The notes beneath the pieces were generated by a model. That model ran no database searches. It worked only from the letters and a program-made list of their open reading frames with translations, and was not told the origin of the DNA. From NCBI GenBank assembly GCA_036227345.1, contig CP109468.1, positions 8,618,001-8,682,000 on the forward strand: a DNA stretch of 64,000 nt. Direction: 5' to 3'. Positions 44,956 to 53,709 of this stretch are shown piece by piece (position 1 is the stretch's first letter; each line of letters starts with the position of its first letter). The DNA is from Streptomyces sp. NBC_01463 (GTDB lineage: Bacteria; Actinomycetota; Actinomycetes; Streptomycetales; Streptomycetaceae). Both the position numbers and the translations under genes were made by a program.

Positions 44956-46272
44956 ATGAGATCAACCGGCGAGACGACAGAGCAGTCGTCTCCCCCGCTC
45001 CGCCGCCGCACCCTGCTGGCGGGCCTCGGGGCCGGCGCGGCGGCCGCGCTGACCGGCGGATGCGCGCGGGGCGACAGCACGGCCTCGATACCGGGCACGA
45101 CGTCACTGGCCAACGACAACGCGACCTGGGACGCGGGATACGTGTCGGCCGGGCGCGAGCTCAAGAAGCTCACCGGGTACGCGCTGCGCCCGCTGTCGAA
45201 CCCGAACCCCACCGCCTACACCCAGGTCACGCAGATCTCGCTGCAGACCACGAAGGCGACGGACCTGATCAAGTGGCAGTCGGGCTACAACCTCAAACAG
45301 CTCGCCCGCACCGGCAGCCTCAGTGACCTGACGCAGATGTGGGACGCCTACGAGCGCGAGGGCTGGGTGACCCGGACCCTCCGCGACGCGATGTCCTACC
45401 GGGGCGCCGTGTACGGGGTGCCCCTCTACCAGTCGTACTACGTGCTGTTCTACAACACGCAGGTGTTCGACCGGCACGGGCTGCGGGCGCCGGAGACGTG
45501 GGAGGAACTGCTCCACACCGCCGAGGTGCTCAAGAAGGCCGGCATCACACCCTTCGTCGCCACGCAGAGCGGCAACTGGCCCGCGTACGAATGGTTCGAG
45601 GAGCTCATCAGCAAGGTCGACCCGGTCTTCTACGCCGATCTGATCGCGGGCCGCGCGAAGTACACCGATCCGCAGGCGCACAAGGCCATGCAGATCTGGC
45701 AGGACTTCATGAAGAAGGGCTGGACGACTCCGGCCGACTTCGACCAGAACAACGGCCCGGCCGCGCTGAAGACCGGCAAGGTCGGCATGTTCCTGCACGG
45801 CTCCTGGCAGTCGCAGGGTCTCGCCGCGGCGGGGATGAAGCCGGGCGAGGACTTCGACGCCTTCGTCCTGCCCCCGGTCGACGCCTCCACCAAGCGGTCC
45901 GTGATCACCGAGGCGGGCGTGCTGGCCGTTCCGGAGAAGGCGGTGTCGCACGACGCCGCCATGGCCAACGCGGCCCACTGGCTGCACCCCTCGGTCCAGC
46001 GGGTGTGGACGGACTTCCTCCAGGACGGCTCGGCCAACCCGAAGGCGGTCACCGCCAATCCGGTGCTCGCCCGCATCAGGAAGCAGGCCCTGCGCGAGCA
46101 CTGGACCGAGCTCCCCCGGTACGGACAGTCCGGGCCTCCCAACCTCATCCAGGGGAACACCGACGACCTGGGAGCCTTCATGACGCAGGCCATGTCACCC
46201 GAGGCGACGCTGCGCAGCATGGCGAGCCGGGCCTCCAAGGAGTGGGCCGCCTGGAACAAGGACGAATCATGA
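44956..46272 (+). CDS. ABC sugar transporter lipoprotein, extracellular solute-binding
   Basis: 438 residues from ATG 44956 (GAGGGAAG upstream). The N-terminus has three arginines (Arg16-18) before LLAGLGAGAAAALTGGC, a Tat-like signal with a lipobox ending at Cys36. The rest fits family 1 solute-binding proteins: LFYNTQVFDRHGLRAPETWE, FMKKGWTTPADFDQNN, GKVGMFLHGSWQSQGLAAAG. It should capture manno-oligosaccharides at the outer membrane face. Its stop overlaps the first permease (ATGA at 46269). Confidence 0.92.
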   Translation: MRSTGETTEQSSPPLRRRTLLAGLGAGAAAALTGGCARGDSTASIPGTTSLANDNATWDAGYVSAGRELKKLTGYALRPLSNPNPTAYTQVTQISLQTTKATDLIKWQSGYNLKQLARTGSLSDLTQMWDAYEREGWVTRTLRDAMSYRGAVYGVPLYQSYYVLFYNTQVFDRHGLRAPETWEELLHTAEVLKKAGITPFVATQSGNWPAYEWFEELISKVDPVFYADLIAGRAKYTDPQAHKAMQIWQDFMKKGWTTPADFDQNNGPAALKTGKVGMFLHGSWQSQGLAAAGMKPGEDFDAFVLPPVDASTKRSVITEAGVLAVPEKAVSHDAAMANAAHWLHPSVQRVWTDFLQDGSANPKAVTANPVLARIRKQALREHWTELPRYGQSGPPNLIQGNTDDLGAFMTQAMSPEATLRSMASRASKEWAAWNKDES

Positions 46273-47210
46273 CATCGGCTCTCGACAGGCGCCCCACGAC
46301 GGCCGCCGCACCCGTGCCACCGCCCGCACCCCCGGTCCGCAGGCCTCCGCGCAGGACGAAGGACAGGCTGGCCGGAGCCGGATTCCTGGCACCCGCCGTC
46401 CTGCTCGTCGCGGCCCTGCTCCTCACCCCGTTCGCGGTGACGCTGTACCGCGGCTTCTTCAGCGACGGCCGGGTCTCCTCCTTCACCTGGTTCACCAACT
46501 ACGGCCTCTTCCTCAGCGATCCGGTTCTCGCGAAGTCCATAGAGAACACGCTCATGTGGGTGGTCGGCACGGTCGCCCTGCCGCTGGTCCTGGGCCTGGG
46601 CATCGCGGTCATGACCAACCAGTCCGGCTGGTCCCGGGTGGCGCGCCTGCTCGTGGTCCTGCCTTACGCGATCTCCGGCTCCGCCGTGGCCGTCGTGTGG
46701 AACTTCATCCTCACGACGGACGGCGCGGCGAACCAGGCACTCCAGGCGCTCGGTCTCGGCTCCTTCGCCCAGGGCTGGCTGCTCGAATGGCCGGGCAACA
46801 CCCTGGTCATGATCGTCGCCAACACCTGGCAGTCCACCGGTGTGGCGGTGATCCTCTTCCTGGTCGGTCTCCAGACCATCCCCCCGGAGACCCTGGAGGC
46901 GGCGTCGCTCGACGGAGCCGACGGCCTGCGGAAGTTCTGGTACGTCGTCATGCCCCAGCTGCGGACCGTCTCCGTGATCGTCGTCGGCAGCAGCCTGGTC
47001 AACGGACTGAAGTCGTTCGACCTGATCTGGGTGCTGACCCAGGGCGGCCCCGGCCGCAACTCCGAGACGCTCGCGGTCTCGATGTACCAGGAGACGTTCC
47101 TCGCGCTGCGCCCCGGCGCCGGCGCGGCGGTCGCCGTCGTCCTCACCGTCATCGTGCTGCTGGCCTCCTGGCTGTACCTGCGGCGCCAGCTCACCCCGAA
47201 AGGCGCATGA
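46269..47210 (+). CDS. ABC sugar permease, MalF-like
   Basis: 313 residues with a Pro/Arg-rich cytoplasmic start (1-35) and six transmembrane helices. The cytoplasmic EAA loop reads PPETLEAASLDGADGLRKFW (about residues 205-224), the contact point for the ATPase. TQGGPGRNSETLAVSMYQET is typical of MalF/UgpA permeases. Start and stop both overlap neighbours by 4 bp. It forms the channel with the next gene. No ATPase gene is present in the locus. Confidence 0.92.
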   Translation: MTSALDRRPTTAAAPVPPPAPPVRRPPRRTKDRLAGAGFLAPAVLLVAALLLTPFAVTLYRGFFSDGRVSSFTWFTNYGLFLSDPVLAKSIENTLMWVVGTVALPLVLGLGIAVMTNQSGWSRVARLLVVLPYAISGSAVAVVWNFILTTDGAANQALQALGLGSFAQGWLLEWPGNTLVMIVANTWQSTGVAVILFLVGLQTIPPETLEAASLDGADGLRKFWYVVMPQLRTVSVIVVGSSLVNGLKSFDLIWVLTQGGPGRNSETLAVSMYQETFLALRPGAGAAVAVVLTVIVLLASWLYLRRQLTPKGA

Positions 47211-48043
47211 GCATGTCCATCCGCCGCATTTCCGCCGGCACCGCCGTCCGCAACACGGTCCTGGTGCTCGTCTCCCTCCTCTGGGCCGTGCCGACCTGGC
47301 TGCTGGTGGTCAACGCACTGGTGCCGGCCGCCGAGTACGGCGGCAGCCCGCACTGGCTGCCGCACGGGGGCTTCGGTCTGTTCGACAACATGTCCCAGGC
47401 GTGGACCCGCGCCAGGCTGGGCCCCGCGATGGGCAACAGCCTGCTGTACGCGGTGACCAGCTCGGCCGCGGCCATCGTGGTCGCCACGACCGCGGCGTTC
47501 GCCACCGTGATCATGCCGGTGAAGCGCAAGACCCTGTGGTTCTGGCTGATCTACTCGGGCACGCTGCTGCCCCTCCAGGTCTTCCTGCGTCCGCTGTTCC
47601 TCGCGTACGCGAGCACCGGCCTCTACGACGCGCAGATCGGTCTGTTCCTGGTCTACGTCGCGGTCGCGATCCCGTTCGCGTACTTCATCATGCGCAACTT
47701 CGCCCAGACGCTGCCCGGTGAGGTGATCGAGGCGGCGCGGCTGGACGGCGCGTCCTGGTGGCGGGTGTTCTGGCAGATCCATGTCCCGCTGTCGAAGTCG
47801 GCGATGGTCGCCGCGTTCGTCTTCCAGTTCGTCGCCGTCTGGAACGACCTGCTCTTCGGCATCACCCTGTCCACCAGCCGCAACATCCGTCCGGTGATGG
47901 CCGCGCTCGCCGAACTCCAGGGCAACTACTCCAACGTCGGACCCCCGGTCGTCCTGGGCGGAGCCCTGCTCGTGTCGCTGCCGACCGTCGTCCTCTTCTT
48001 CTCCGCGCAGCGCTTCTTCGTCAGCAGTCTCAAGCTCGGCTGA
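47207..48043 (+). CDS. ABC sugar permease, MalG-like
   Basis: 278 residues, six transmembrane helices, EAA loop LPGEVIEAARLDGASWWRVF (about 168-187) and the C-terminal SSLKLG common in MalG/UgpE-type proteins. It starts inside the previous gene (ATGA at 47207). With the lipoprotein and the first permease it makes a CUT1 carbohydrate importer. A shared ATPase such as MsiK, which serves many Streptomyces sugar transporters, would have to drive it. Confidence 0.92.
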   Translation: MSMSIRRISAGTAVRNTVLVLVSLLWAVPTWLLVVNALVPAAEYGGSPHWLPHGGFGLFDNMSQAWTRARLGPAMGNSLLYAVTSSAAAIVVATTAAFATVIMPVKRKTLWFWLIYSGTLLPLQVFLRPLFLAYASTGLYDAQIGLFLVYVAVAIPFAYFIMRNFAQTLPGEVIEAARLDGASWWRVFWQIHVPLSKSAMVAAFVFQFVAVWNDLLFGITLSTSRNIRPVMAALAELQGNYSNVGPPVVLGGALLVSLPTVVLFFSAQRFFVSSLKLG

Positions 48044-48108
48044 CCTCCGAGGCAGTACGCACCAGTCCCCGCACCGACGCCCCGAGCCGACCCCCGAAAG
48101 GCACCCCG

Positions 48109-49281
48109 GTGAAGATCCCCGCCCGCACCGCCCTCGCGCTGGCCGCCGCCCCCCTGCTGTGCGCCGCGCTGTGCCCCACGCCCGCCGCCGCGCAGCCGGC
48201 GGCTGATCCGTGGAAGGACCGCGCGGTCCACACGTACGACGCACTCCAGAAGCACCTGTACCAAGGGGCCGACAACCACGGCCTCTACCAGGAGAAGACC
48301 CCGCGCCAGAGCGCCGACAACGCCCACTCCTACCTCTGGCCGATGCGTGAGGCGGCGGCCGCGACGGTCGATATGGCCGCCCTTCCCGGCGCGGGCGACA
48401 CCTACGGGGCGGACGCGGCCGAGCGTTTCGCGACCCTGGAGCTCTACTTCGAGCCCCGCGACGGCCGGCCCGGTTACGACTCGTACCTCCCGGCACCGCT
48501 CGGCCAGGGCGGCGACGTCTTCTACGACGACAACTCCGTGGTGGGCCTGTCCCTGCTGGACCAGTACCGATCCACCGGCGACACCACCTACCTCCACCGC
48601 GCGGAACTGACCTTCGACATCGTCAGCCGCGGCTGGGACGACGACCCGGCCAAGGAATGCCCCGGCGGGATGGACTGGGTCGACTCCCCGGCCAACACCA
48701 TGCGTGCCGCCAACGTGACGGGGCTCGCCGCGGAACTCGCCGCCCGGCTCAGCCAGGAGACCCACCGGAGCCGCTACCTGACGAGCGCCCGGACGTGGTA
48801 CGAGTGGAACTGGTCCTGCCTGCGCGAGTCACCGGGGCTCTACCGCAACAGCCGCGGTGACGACGGCACGGTCGACCCCACGCTGTGGACGTACAACTCC
48901 GGCGCCATGATCGGCGCCGCGACGACGCTCTACCGGGTGACCGGGGACCGTTCGTACCTCAAGCGCGCCGTGCAGGACGCGGACGGCTCGCTCGCGTACT
49001 GGAAGCAGGGCGAGCGCCTGCACGACCAGCCGGCGATCTTCAACGCGATCTACTTCGACAACCTCCGGATCCTGGCCGGGGCGCACGGGGACGAGGCCTA
49101 CCGGCAGGTGGAGAAGACCTACGCGGAGCGCACCTGGAAGGAGAACCGGGACCCGTCGAACGGACTCTTCCGCTTCCAGCCCTCCGGCGGCGGCGACTAC
49201 GACCCGTCGGCCCCCGCCGAAACCCTCGAACAGTCCGCGATGGTGCAGATCTTCGCAGGCCTCGCCACCGACGGCTCCTGA
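48109..49281 (+). CDS. Secreted GH76 alpha-1,6-mannanase-like enzyme
   Basis: 390 residues from GTG 48109 (GAAAGG upstream). A Sec signal peptide (KIPARTALALAAAPLLCAAL, cleavage about residue 28-32) precedes an (alpha/alpha)6-barrel. The adjacent aspartates of the GH76 active site are in GGDVFYDDNSVVGL (Asp140-Asp141). Other family landmarks are SYLWPMREAAAATV, WTYNSGAMIGAATTLYRVTG and IYFDNLRIL. GH76 enzymes cut alpha-1,6-mannan backbones such as yeast cell-wall mannan. In this locus it would release the oligosaccharides imported by the ABC system. Confidence 0.88.
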   Translation: MKIPARTALALAAAPLLCAALCPTPAAAQPAADPWKDRAVHTYDALQKHLYQGADNHGLYQEKTPRQSADNAHSYLWPMREAAAATVDMAALPGAGDTYGADAAERFATLELYFEPRDGRPGYDSYLPAPLGQGGDVFYDDNSVVGLSLLDQYRSTGDTTYLHRAELTFDIVSRGWDDDPAKECPGGMDWVDSPANTMRAANVTGLAAELAARLSQETHRSRYLTSARTWYEWNWSCLRESPGLYRNSRGDDGTVDPTLWTYNSGAMIGAATTLYRVTGDRSYLKRAVQDADGSLAYWKQGERLHDQPAIFNAIYFDNLRILAGAHGDEAYRQVEKTYAERTWKENRDPSNGLFRFQPSGGGDYDPSAPAETLEQSAMVQIFAGLATDGS

Positions 49282-49354
49282 CTGCCGGCTTCACCGGCAC
49301 CCCCTCCCGAACGCACCGAACCGGCACACCACGCCAGAGCGGAGAACCCTCTCC

Positions 49355-52300
49355 ATGCCCCGCCCCGACCTGTCCCGCGCCTCCTGGTGGGACTCCGACA
49401 TCGCCCGCGACATCCTGCGCGACCGTGGCGTGAGCGCCGCCGGCGTACTCGGCGGACACGCCGTCCGGCTCTCCTGCGAACCTCTGCTGCGCCATGACGG
49501 CGACGGCGGACTTCTGCAGTCCGTACGGATACGGGCCGGCCGGCCCGTGACACTGGCCCACGTCACCACCCTGTCCGGCACCGCCGTGCGCAGCGAGGTG
49601 ATACCCGGTCCGCAGGACAGCGCCCGGCTGCTGGTCCCCGAGGTGGACTCGCCCCTGCCGGTCCTGGTGGAACTGCCCGAGCTGGCGCCGGGCGAGAGCA
49701 TCGAGGTGCTGCTGACCCCGCAGCGGCACTGGACGCTGCACCTGGTGCAGCACGCCCATCTCGACATCGGCTACACGGACCCGCAGGGGACCGTGCTCGC
49801 CGAGGGCCGCAAGTACCTCGACTCACTGCTCGAACTGTGCCGCGCGACGGACGACCGGCCCGACGCCTCGATGTTCCGCTGGGCGGTCGAGGGGTTCTTC
49901 AGCTTCGAGAACTGGTCGGCGAACCGTCCGCCGGAGCAGGTCGCCCGGTTCCTGGAGCGGGTACGGGAGGGCCGCATCGAGCTGACCGCGATGCCGTTCA
50001 ACCTGCACACGGAGACGTGCTCCACCGACGAACTCCACGAACTGCTGCGCCCTGTGCGGGAACTGCGCGAACAGCACGGGATCGACATCACCACGGCCAT
50101 GCAGACGGACGTCCCGGGACAGGTCGTCGGGCTGCCCGACGTACTCGCCGACAGCGGCATCCGCTATCTCTCGGTGGCCCACAACTGGGCCGGGCGGGCG
50201 GTGCCGCACCACACCGGCGGCGGGGCGCTGCCCCGGCTGTTCAGGTGGCAGGCGCCGAGCGGCCGCAGCGTGCTGGTGTGGCGTACCGACACCCCGCACG
50301 GGCTGGCGTACATGGAAGGCTCGATCCTGGGGTTCGACGAGTCCTTCGACCGGGTGGACGACCTGCTGCCCCACTACCTGACCGCGCTGGCCACCCACCA
50401 GTACCCGCACGAGGGGCGCGGCATCCCCGGGTTCCCGGTCCTGGACGAGGAGTTCAAGGGCGACCCGTACCCCTGGGACATCCTGCACCTGCGGGTGCTC
50501 GGAAAGTTCGCGGACAACGGCCCGCCGCGCCGGGTCATCGCGGACACCGTGAACCGGTGGAACGAGGAATGGGCCTTCCCCGTCCTGCGCACCTCGCGCA
50601 ACGAGGACTTCTTCGCCGATGCGGAAGCCCGCCTCGGCGACCGGCTGGAGACCTTCGAGGGCGACTGGAGCGACTGGTGGGTGGACGGCGTCGGCGCAGG
50701 TGCCGTCCCGCTCGCGGCCACCCGTGACGGCCAGGCGGCGCTGGCCGACGCCCAGACGGTCGCCGGGCACGCGGAGATCCTGGGCGCGGCCGCCGCCGGA
50801 ATCACCGCGTCGGCTCCCGAGGTCTACCGGGCCGCCTCGCTGTTCAACGAGCACACCTGGGGCGGTGGTGACCCCTGGACGCACGGCGATCACGGTCACG
50901 CGTCCGGCGAACGGCAGTGGCACTGGAAGTACGCGCAGGCGCTGCGTGCCCACGACGACGCGAAGACGCTCCTCGACGGCGCCGGCGCGGCGCTCGGTGA
51001 GCGTCTCTCACCGCGCTCGGGCACCCTCGCCGGCTACTACGTCACCAACACGTGCAGCTGGCGGCGCTCGGAGACGGTCCGGCTGTTCCTCCCCGAGAGC
51101 ACGGTCCCGCTGGAGGACTCCGTCCTGCTCCTCGACGCCCGCGACGGCTCGCCGCTAGAGCACACCGAGGAGGCCCAGACCAACGAGCTGCACCGGGCCG
51201 CCGGCCGTTTCCTGCTGTTCAGGCTGGCGGACGTGCCCGCCCACGGGGCGGTCCGCGTGGACGTCGTCGAGGGGAAGGGGACCACGCCGGCCGTTGCGAC
51301 CCACGCCGCACAGCCCACGGTGCTGGAGAACGAGTTCCTGCGGGTGAGTGTCGATCTGCGCGCGGCGTGGATCAGCTCCGTCACCGACAAACGGACCGGC
51401 AGGGAGCTGGTCCGGCAGGACGCGACGCTCGGCCTCAACGGTTACGTGTACGACGAGTACGCCACCGCCGGCGGCTTCAACCACCAGTCCAGCAAGACCA
51501 CGGCCAACGAGTCGATGCACCTCCTCGCCTCCCGGGCGGCGGCCCCGCCGGCCGCGCTCGTGGACCGCTTCGCCGACGCCACCGGCGAGACGCTGATCTA
51601 CGAATGCGCGCCGGCCGGCGCCGACCTGCTGCGGGTGCGCGTCCACCTTCCGCACGGGCAGGCCCGCATCGATCTGGAGAACCGGATCGTGAAGCGGTCG
51701 ACACTGACCAAGGAGAGCGCGTTCTTCGCGTTCCCCTTCGCCATGCCCCAGCCGGTCGTCCGCATGGAGGCCACCGGCGGCATGACAGGCACGGGGCTGC
51801 CGACGGTGCCGGGATCGGCGCAGCACATGCGGGCCGTGCGGCGCTGGGTGAGCTTCGAGGACGAGACCGTGGTCGCCGCCGTGGCCACCCAGGACGCCCC
51901 GCTGGTACAGGTGGGCGGGATCGCGATTCCGTACGCGCCCTATCCGCAGTCCCTGGCCCAGGACGAGCCGGGCACCCTCTTCTCCTGGGTGCACAACAAC
52001 ATCTGGGACACCAACTTCCCCTCCGAGCAGGCCTTCGACCACGTGTTCCGCTACAGCGTGGCCGTGGGGCACGCCCCGCACACCACGGGGCCCGAACTCG
52101 GCATGCGCACGGCCGCCGCGGGCAGCCGCCCGCTGCTGGCGGTCCGCGCGCTGGGCGAGGACCGCGAGGAGCCGGACGGCTCCTACGAACTGCTGACGGT
52201 CGGCGATCCACGCGTGCGCGTCGTGGGACTGACCGTCCCCGCCCCCGGACAGGTGCTGGTCAGGCTCCAGTCCTACGCCCAGGAGCCGGTCGCCTGCCGG

Positions 52301-52444
52301 ATCACCCCCGGCTTCCGCGTCGCGGAGACCTCGGCGGCCGACTACCTCGGCGCAGCCGGTGAGCGCCTGGAGCCCGATGCCGGGGGCGCGACGACCGTCG
52401 ACGTGCCGACCCTGGGCACGCGGGCGGTGCTGCTGCGCCTCTGA
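49355..52444 (+). CDS. GH38 alpha-mannosidase, second copy
   Basis: 1,029 residues, no signal peptide, GGAGA before ATG 49355. Zinc ligands lie in LVQHAHLDIGYTD (His135, Asp137), and the catalytic nucleophile is probably Asp252 in TAMQTDVPGQVVGLPDVLA. The fold continues with EWAFPVLRTSRNEDFFAD and the C-terminal beta domains (VLENEFLRVSVDLRAAWISS onwards). It has clearly diverged from the copy at 37804: the nucleophile sits in MQTDVPG rather than WLPDTFG, so the linkage preference probably differs. It is last in the rightward operon, 73 bp after the GH76 gene. Confidence 0.9.
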   Translation: MPRPDLSRASWWDSDIARDILRDRGVSAAGVLGGHAVRLSCEPLLRHDGDGGLLQSVRIRAGRPVTLAHVTTLSGTAVRSEVIPGPQDSARLLVPEVDSPLPVLVELPELAPGESIEVLLTPQRHWTLHLVQHAHLDIGYTDPQGTVLAEGRKYLDSLLELCRATDDRPDASMFRWAVEGFFSFENWSANRPPEQVARFLERVREGRIELTAMPFNLHTETCSTDELHELLRPVRELREQHGIDITTAMQTDVPGQVVGLPDVLADSGIRYLSVAHNWAGRAVPHHTGGGALPRLFRWQAPSGRSVLVWRTDTPHGLAYMEGSILGFDESFDRVDDLLPHYLTALATHQYPHEGRGIPGFPVLDEEFKGDPYPWDILHLRVLGKFADNGPPRRVIADTVNRWNEEWAFPVLRTSRNEDFFADAEARLGDRLETFEGDWSDWWVDGVGAGAVPLAATRDGQAALADAQTVAGHAEILGAAAAGITASAPEVYRAASLFNEHTWGGGDPWTHGDHGHASGERQWHWKYAQALRAHDDAKTLLDGAGAALGERLSPRSGTLAGYYVTNTCSWRRSETVRLFLPESTVPLEDSVLLLDARDGSPLEHTEEAQTNELHRAAGRFLLFRLADVPAHGAVRVDVVEGKGTTPAVATHAAQPTVLENEFLRVSVDLRAAWISSVTDKRTGRELVRQDATLGLNGYVYDEYATAGGFNHQSSKTTANESMHLLASRAAAPPAALVDRFADATGETLIYECAPAGADLLRVRVHLPHGQARIDLENRIVKRSTLTKESAFFAFPFAMPQPVVRMEATGGMTGTGLPTVPGSAQHMRAVRRWVSFEDETVVAAVATQDAPLVQVGGIAIPYAPYPQSLAQDEPGTLFSWVHNNIWDTNFPSEQAFDHVFRYSVAVGHAPHTTGPELGMRTAAAGSRPLLAVRALGEDREEPDGSYELLTVGDPRVRVVGLTVPAPGQVLVRLQSYAQEPVACRITPGFRVAETSAADYLGAAGERLEPDAGGATTVDVPTLGTRAVLLRL

Positions 52445-52448
52445 CCCT

Positions 52449-52463
52449 TCGCCGGTCCGGCGA
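52449..52463 (+). terminator. Short hairpin after the rightward mannoside operon
   Basis: TCGCCGG-T-CCGGCGA is a perfect 7-bp inverted repeat 5 bp after the stop. The 1-nt centre means the loop would consume some stem pairs, so it is a modest terminator. Confidence 0.4.
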
Positions 52464-53128
52464 GAACGGCGGGCTGCGAGATCGATGTGACCTGACCGAT
52501 GTCCGGGTGGGCCGCCTGCGGACCGGTGCACGGATGTCCACCGGCGAATCCCGTGCCGGCCACCTCGACTCAGTGCCCGAGGCTGATTACCTCATGATCG
52601 AGCACGCAGAAATCTATGGCGGCGATGATAGACATTGGCTGTCGGCGTCGTTATGGTTTCTCTCGTAGTTCAGAAAGGCAGCAGGGCCAGGCAGCGATGA
52701 ACTGCCCGGCATCAGCACGTGCCGCACAGGCGGCTGCAGTTCGCAGGACGGTTCGGTGGCGGAGTTCCGGAGCCAGGGTTGTTGCAGGACGGCGACGGGG
52801 CTGGCGACCGGACCGGGTGGCCCGCAGTGATCAGGGGCGGCCCTGCAGCAGTGCCCGTGAGTGCGTGCGCAGGCTGCGGACGTGTGCACCGGGAGGTTCG
52901 TCAGCCGGTGCAAGTCATCGATCCAGAGGGAAGAACGGAGGAGGCGGGCGCCATCAGGATCGCCCGGGCGGAATGACTGGGCCCGGGTACCGCAGGACAT
53001 CGATAGTGAGGTGGTCTCCGGTCAAGCAACCGCGATCCCCGTACCCCCGGCACGATCACGTCGGGACATGCGGAAACAGAAGGCCGGCACAGCATTAGAA
53101 GGCCGGCAGATGGTGTAGCAGTTCCTTC
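52464..53128. other. 665-bp region without a convincing gene
   Basis: Several frames are open, but none has a ribosome site, family resemblance or Streptomyces-like codon usage. A relatively AT-rich patch lies at about 52570-52680. A 12-bp direct repeat AGAAGGCCGGCA occurs at 53078-53089 and 53097-53108. The promoter and leader of the MerR-like gene must lie at its right end. It could hold a small RNA or the remains of a lost gene; I cannot show either. Confidence 0.4.
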
Positions 53129-53160
53129 GGGGCCCTGGTGCCGTACGGCACCAGGGCCCC
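53129..53160. repeat. 32-bp perfect palindrome before the MerR-like gene
   Basis: GGGGCCCTGGTGCCGT followed by its exact reverse complement, with no unpaired centre. It ends 26 bp before the start codon, immediately upstream of the GAGAGG ribosome site. It may be a leader hairpin that limits expression, a terminator for an upstream transcript, or an operator. Confidence 0.8.
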
Positions 53161-53186
53161 TCCACGCGTTCCACAGAGAGGTGCAA

Positions 53187-53522
53187 ATGACAGCAGATGA
53201 CTCGTTCGGCCGTCTCGATGACGACGACTACCCCGCCTACACCATGGGCCGGGCCGCTGAAATGCTCGGCACCACACAGGGCTTCCTCCGCGCCATCGGC
53301 GAAGCCCGCCTGATCACCCCGCTCCGCTCCGCGGGCGGCCATCGCCGCTACTCCCGCTACCAACTGCGTATCGCCGCGCGCGCCCGGGAACTCGTCGACC
53401 AGGGCACACCCATCGAGGCTGCCTGTCGCATCGTCATCCTCGAGGACCAGTTGGAAGAGGCCCAGCGCATCAACGCCGAGTACCGGGCGGGTGTCAGGCC
53501 GCCCGGCACGGCACACGCCTGA
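53187..53522 (+). CDS. MerR-like helix-turn-helix protein
   Basis: 111 residues from ATG 53187 (AGAGAGG upstream). The winged helix-turn-helix is YTMGRAAEMLGTTQGFLRAI then LITPLRSAGGHRRYSRYQLR, the standard MerR DNA-binding pattern, but only a short coiled-coil tail (ARELVDQGTPIEAACRIVI, LEEAQRINAEYR) follows. There is no effector domain and no cysteine cluster. It therefore resembles the small developmental or stress MerR-like proteins of Streptomyces rather than metal sensors. It is converging on the SpoIIE phosphatase gene, with a shared terminator between. Confidence 0.88.
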   Translation: MTADDSFGRLDDDDYPAYTMGRAAEMLGTTQGFLRAIGEARLITPLRSAGGHRRYSRYQLRIAARARELVDQGTPIEAACRIVILEDQLEEAQRINAEYRAGVRPPGTAHA

Positions 53523-53621
53523 CCGACGCCTGGCCGGCGCGCCGGCACAGCGCGCCGCTCGCGTTTCCCGGCCGCGGAGAGGCACGTCGACGGCCCGGCC
53601 GGCTGACGCGGGCGCGAGGCA

Positions 53622-53649
53622 AGGGCTCCGGCGCGGTCGCCGGAGCCCT
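53622..53649. terminator. Bidirectional terminator between MerR-like and SpoIIE genes
   Basis: Perfect 12-bp stem AGGGCTCCGGCG (53622-53633), CGGT loop, CGCCGGAGCCCT (53638-53649). It lies between two converging genes and can act on both. Confidence 0.85.
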
Positions 53650-53709
53650 CGACCGGTCAGGAGCCGCTCTCGGCTCCTGCTGCCGGTGGCAGACGGACGC
53701 GAACCGCCG

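Noticed and set aside
52616..53098. Open frames in the 52.5-53.1 kb gap as genes
   Set aside because: Arg/Ser/Gly-rich products in several frames, no ribosome sites and no recognisable motifs.
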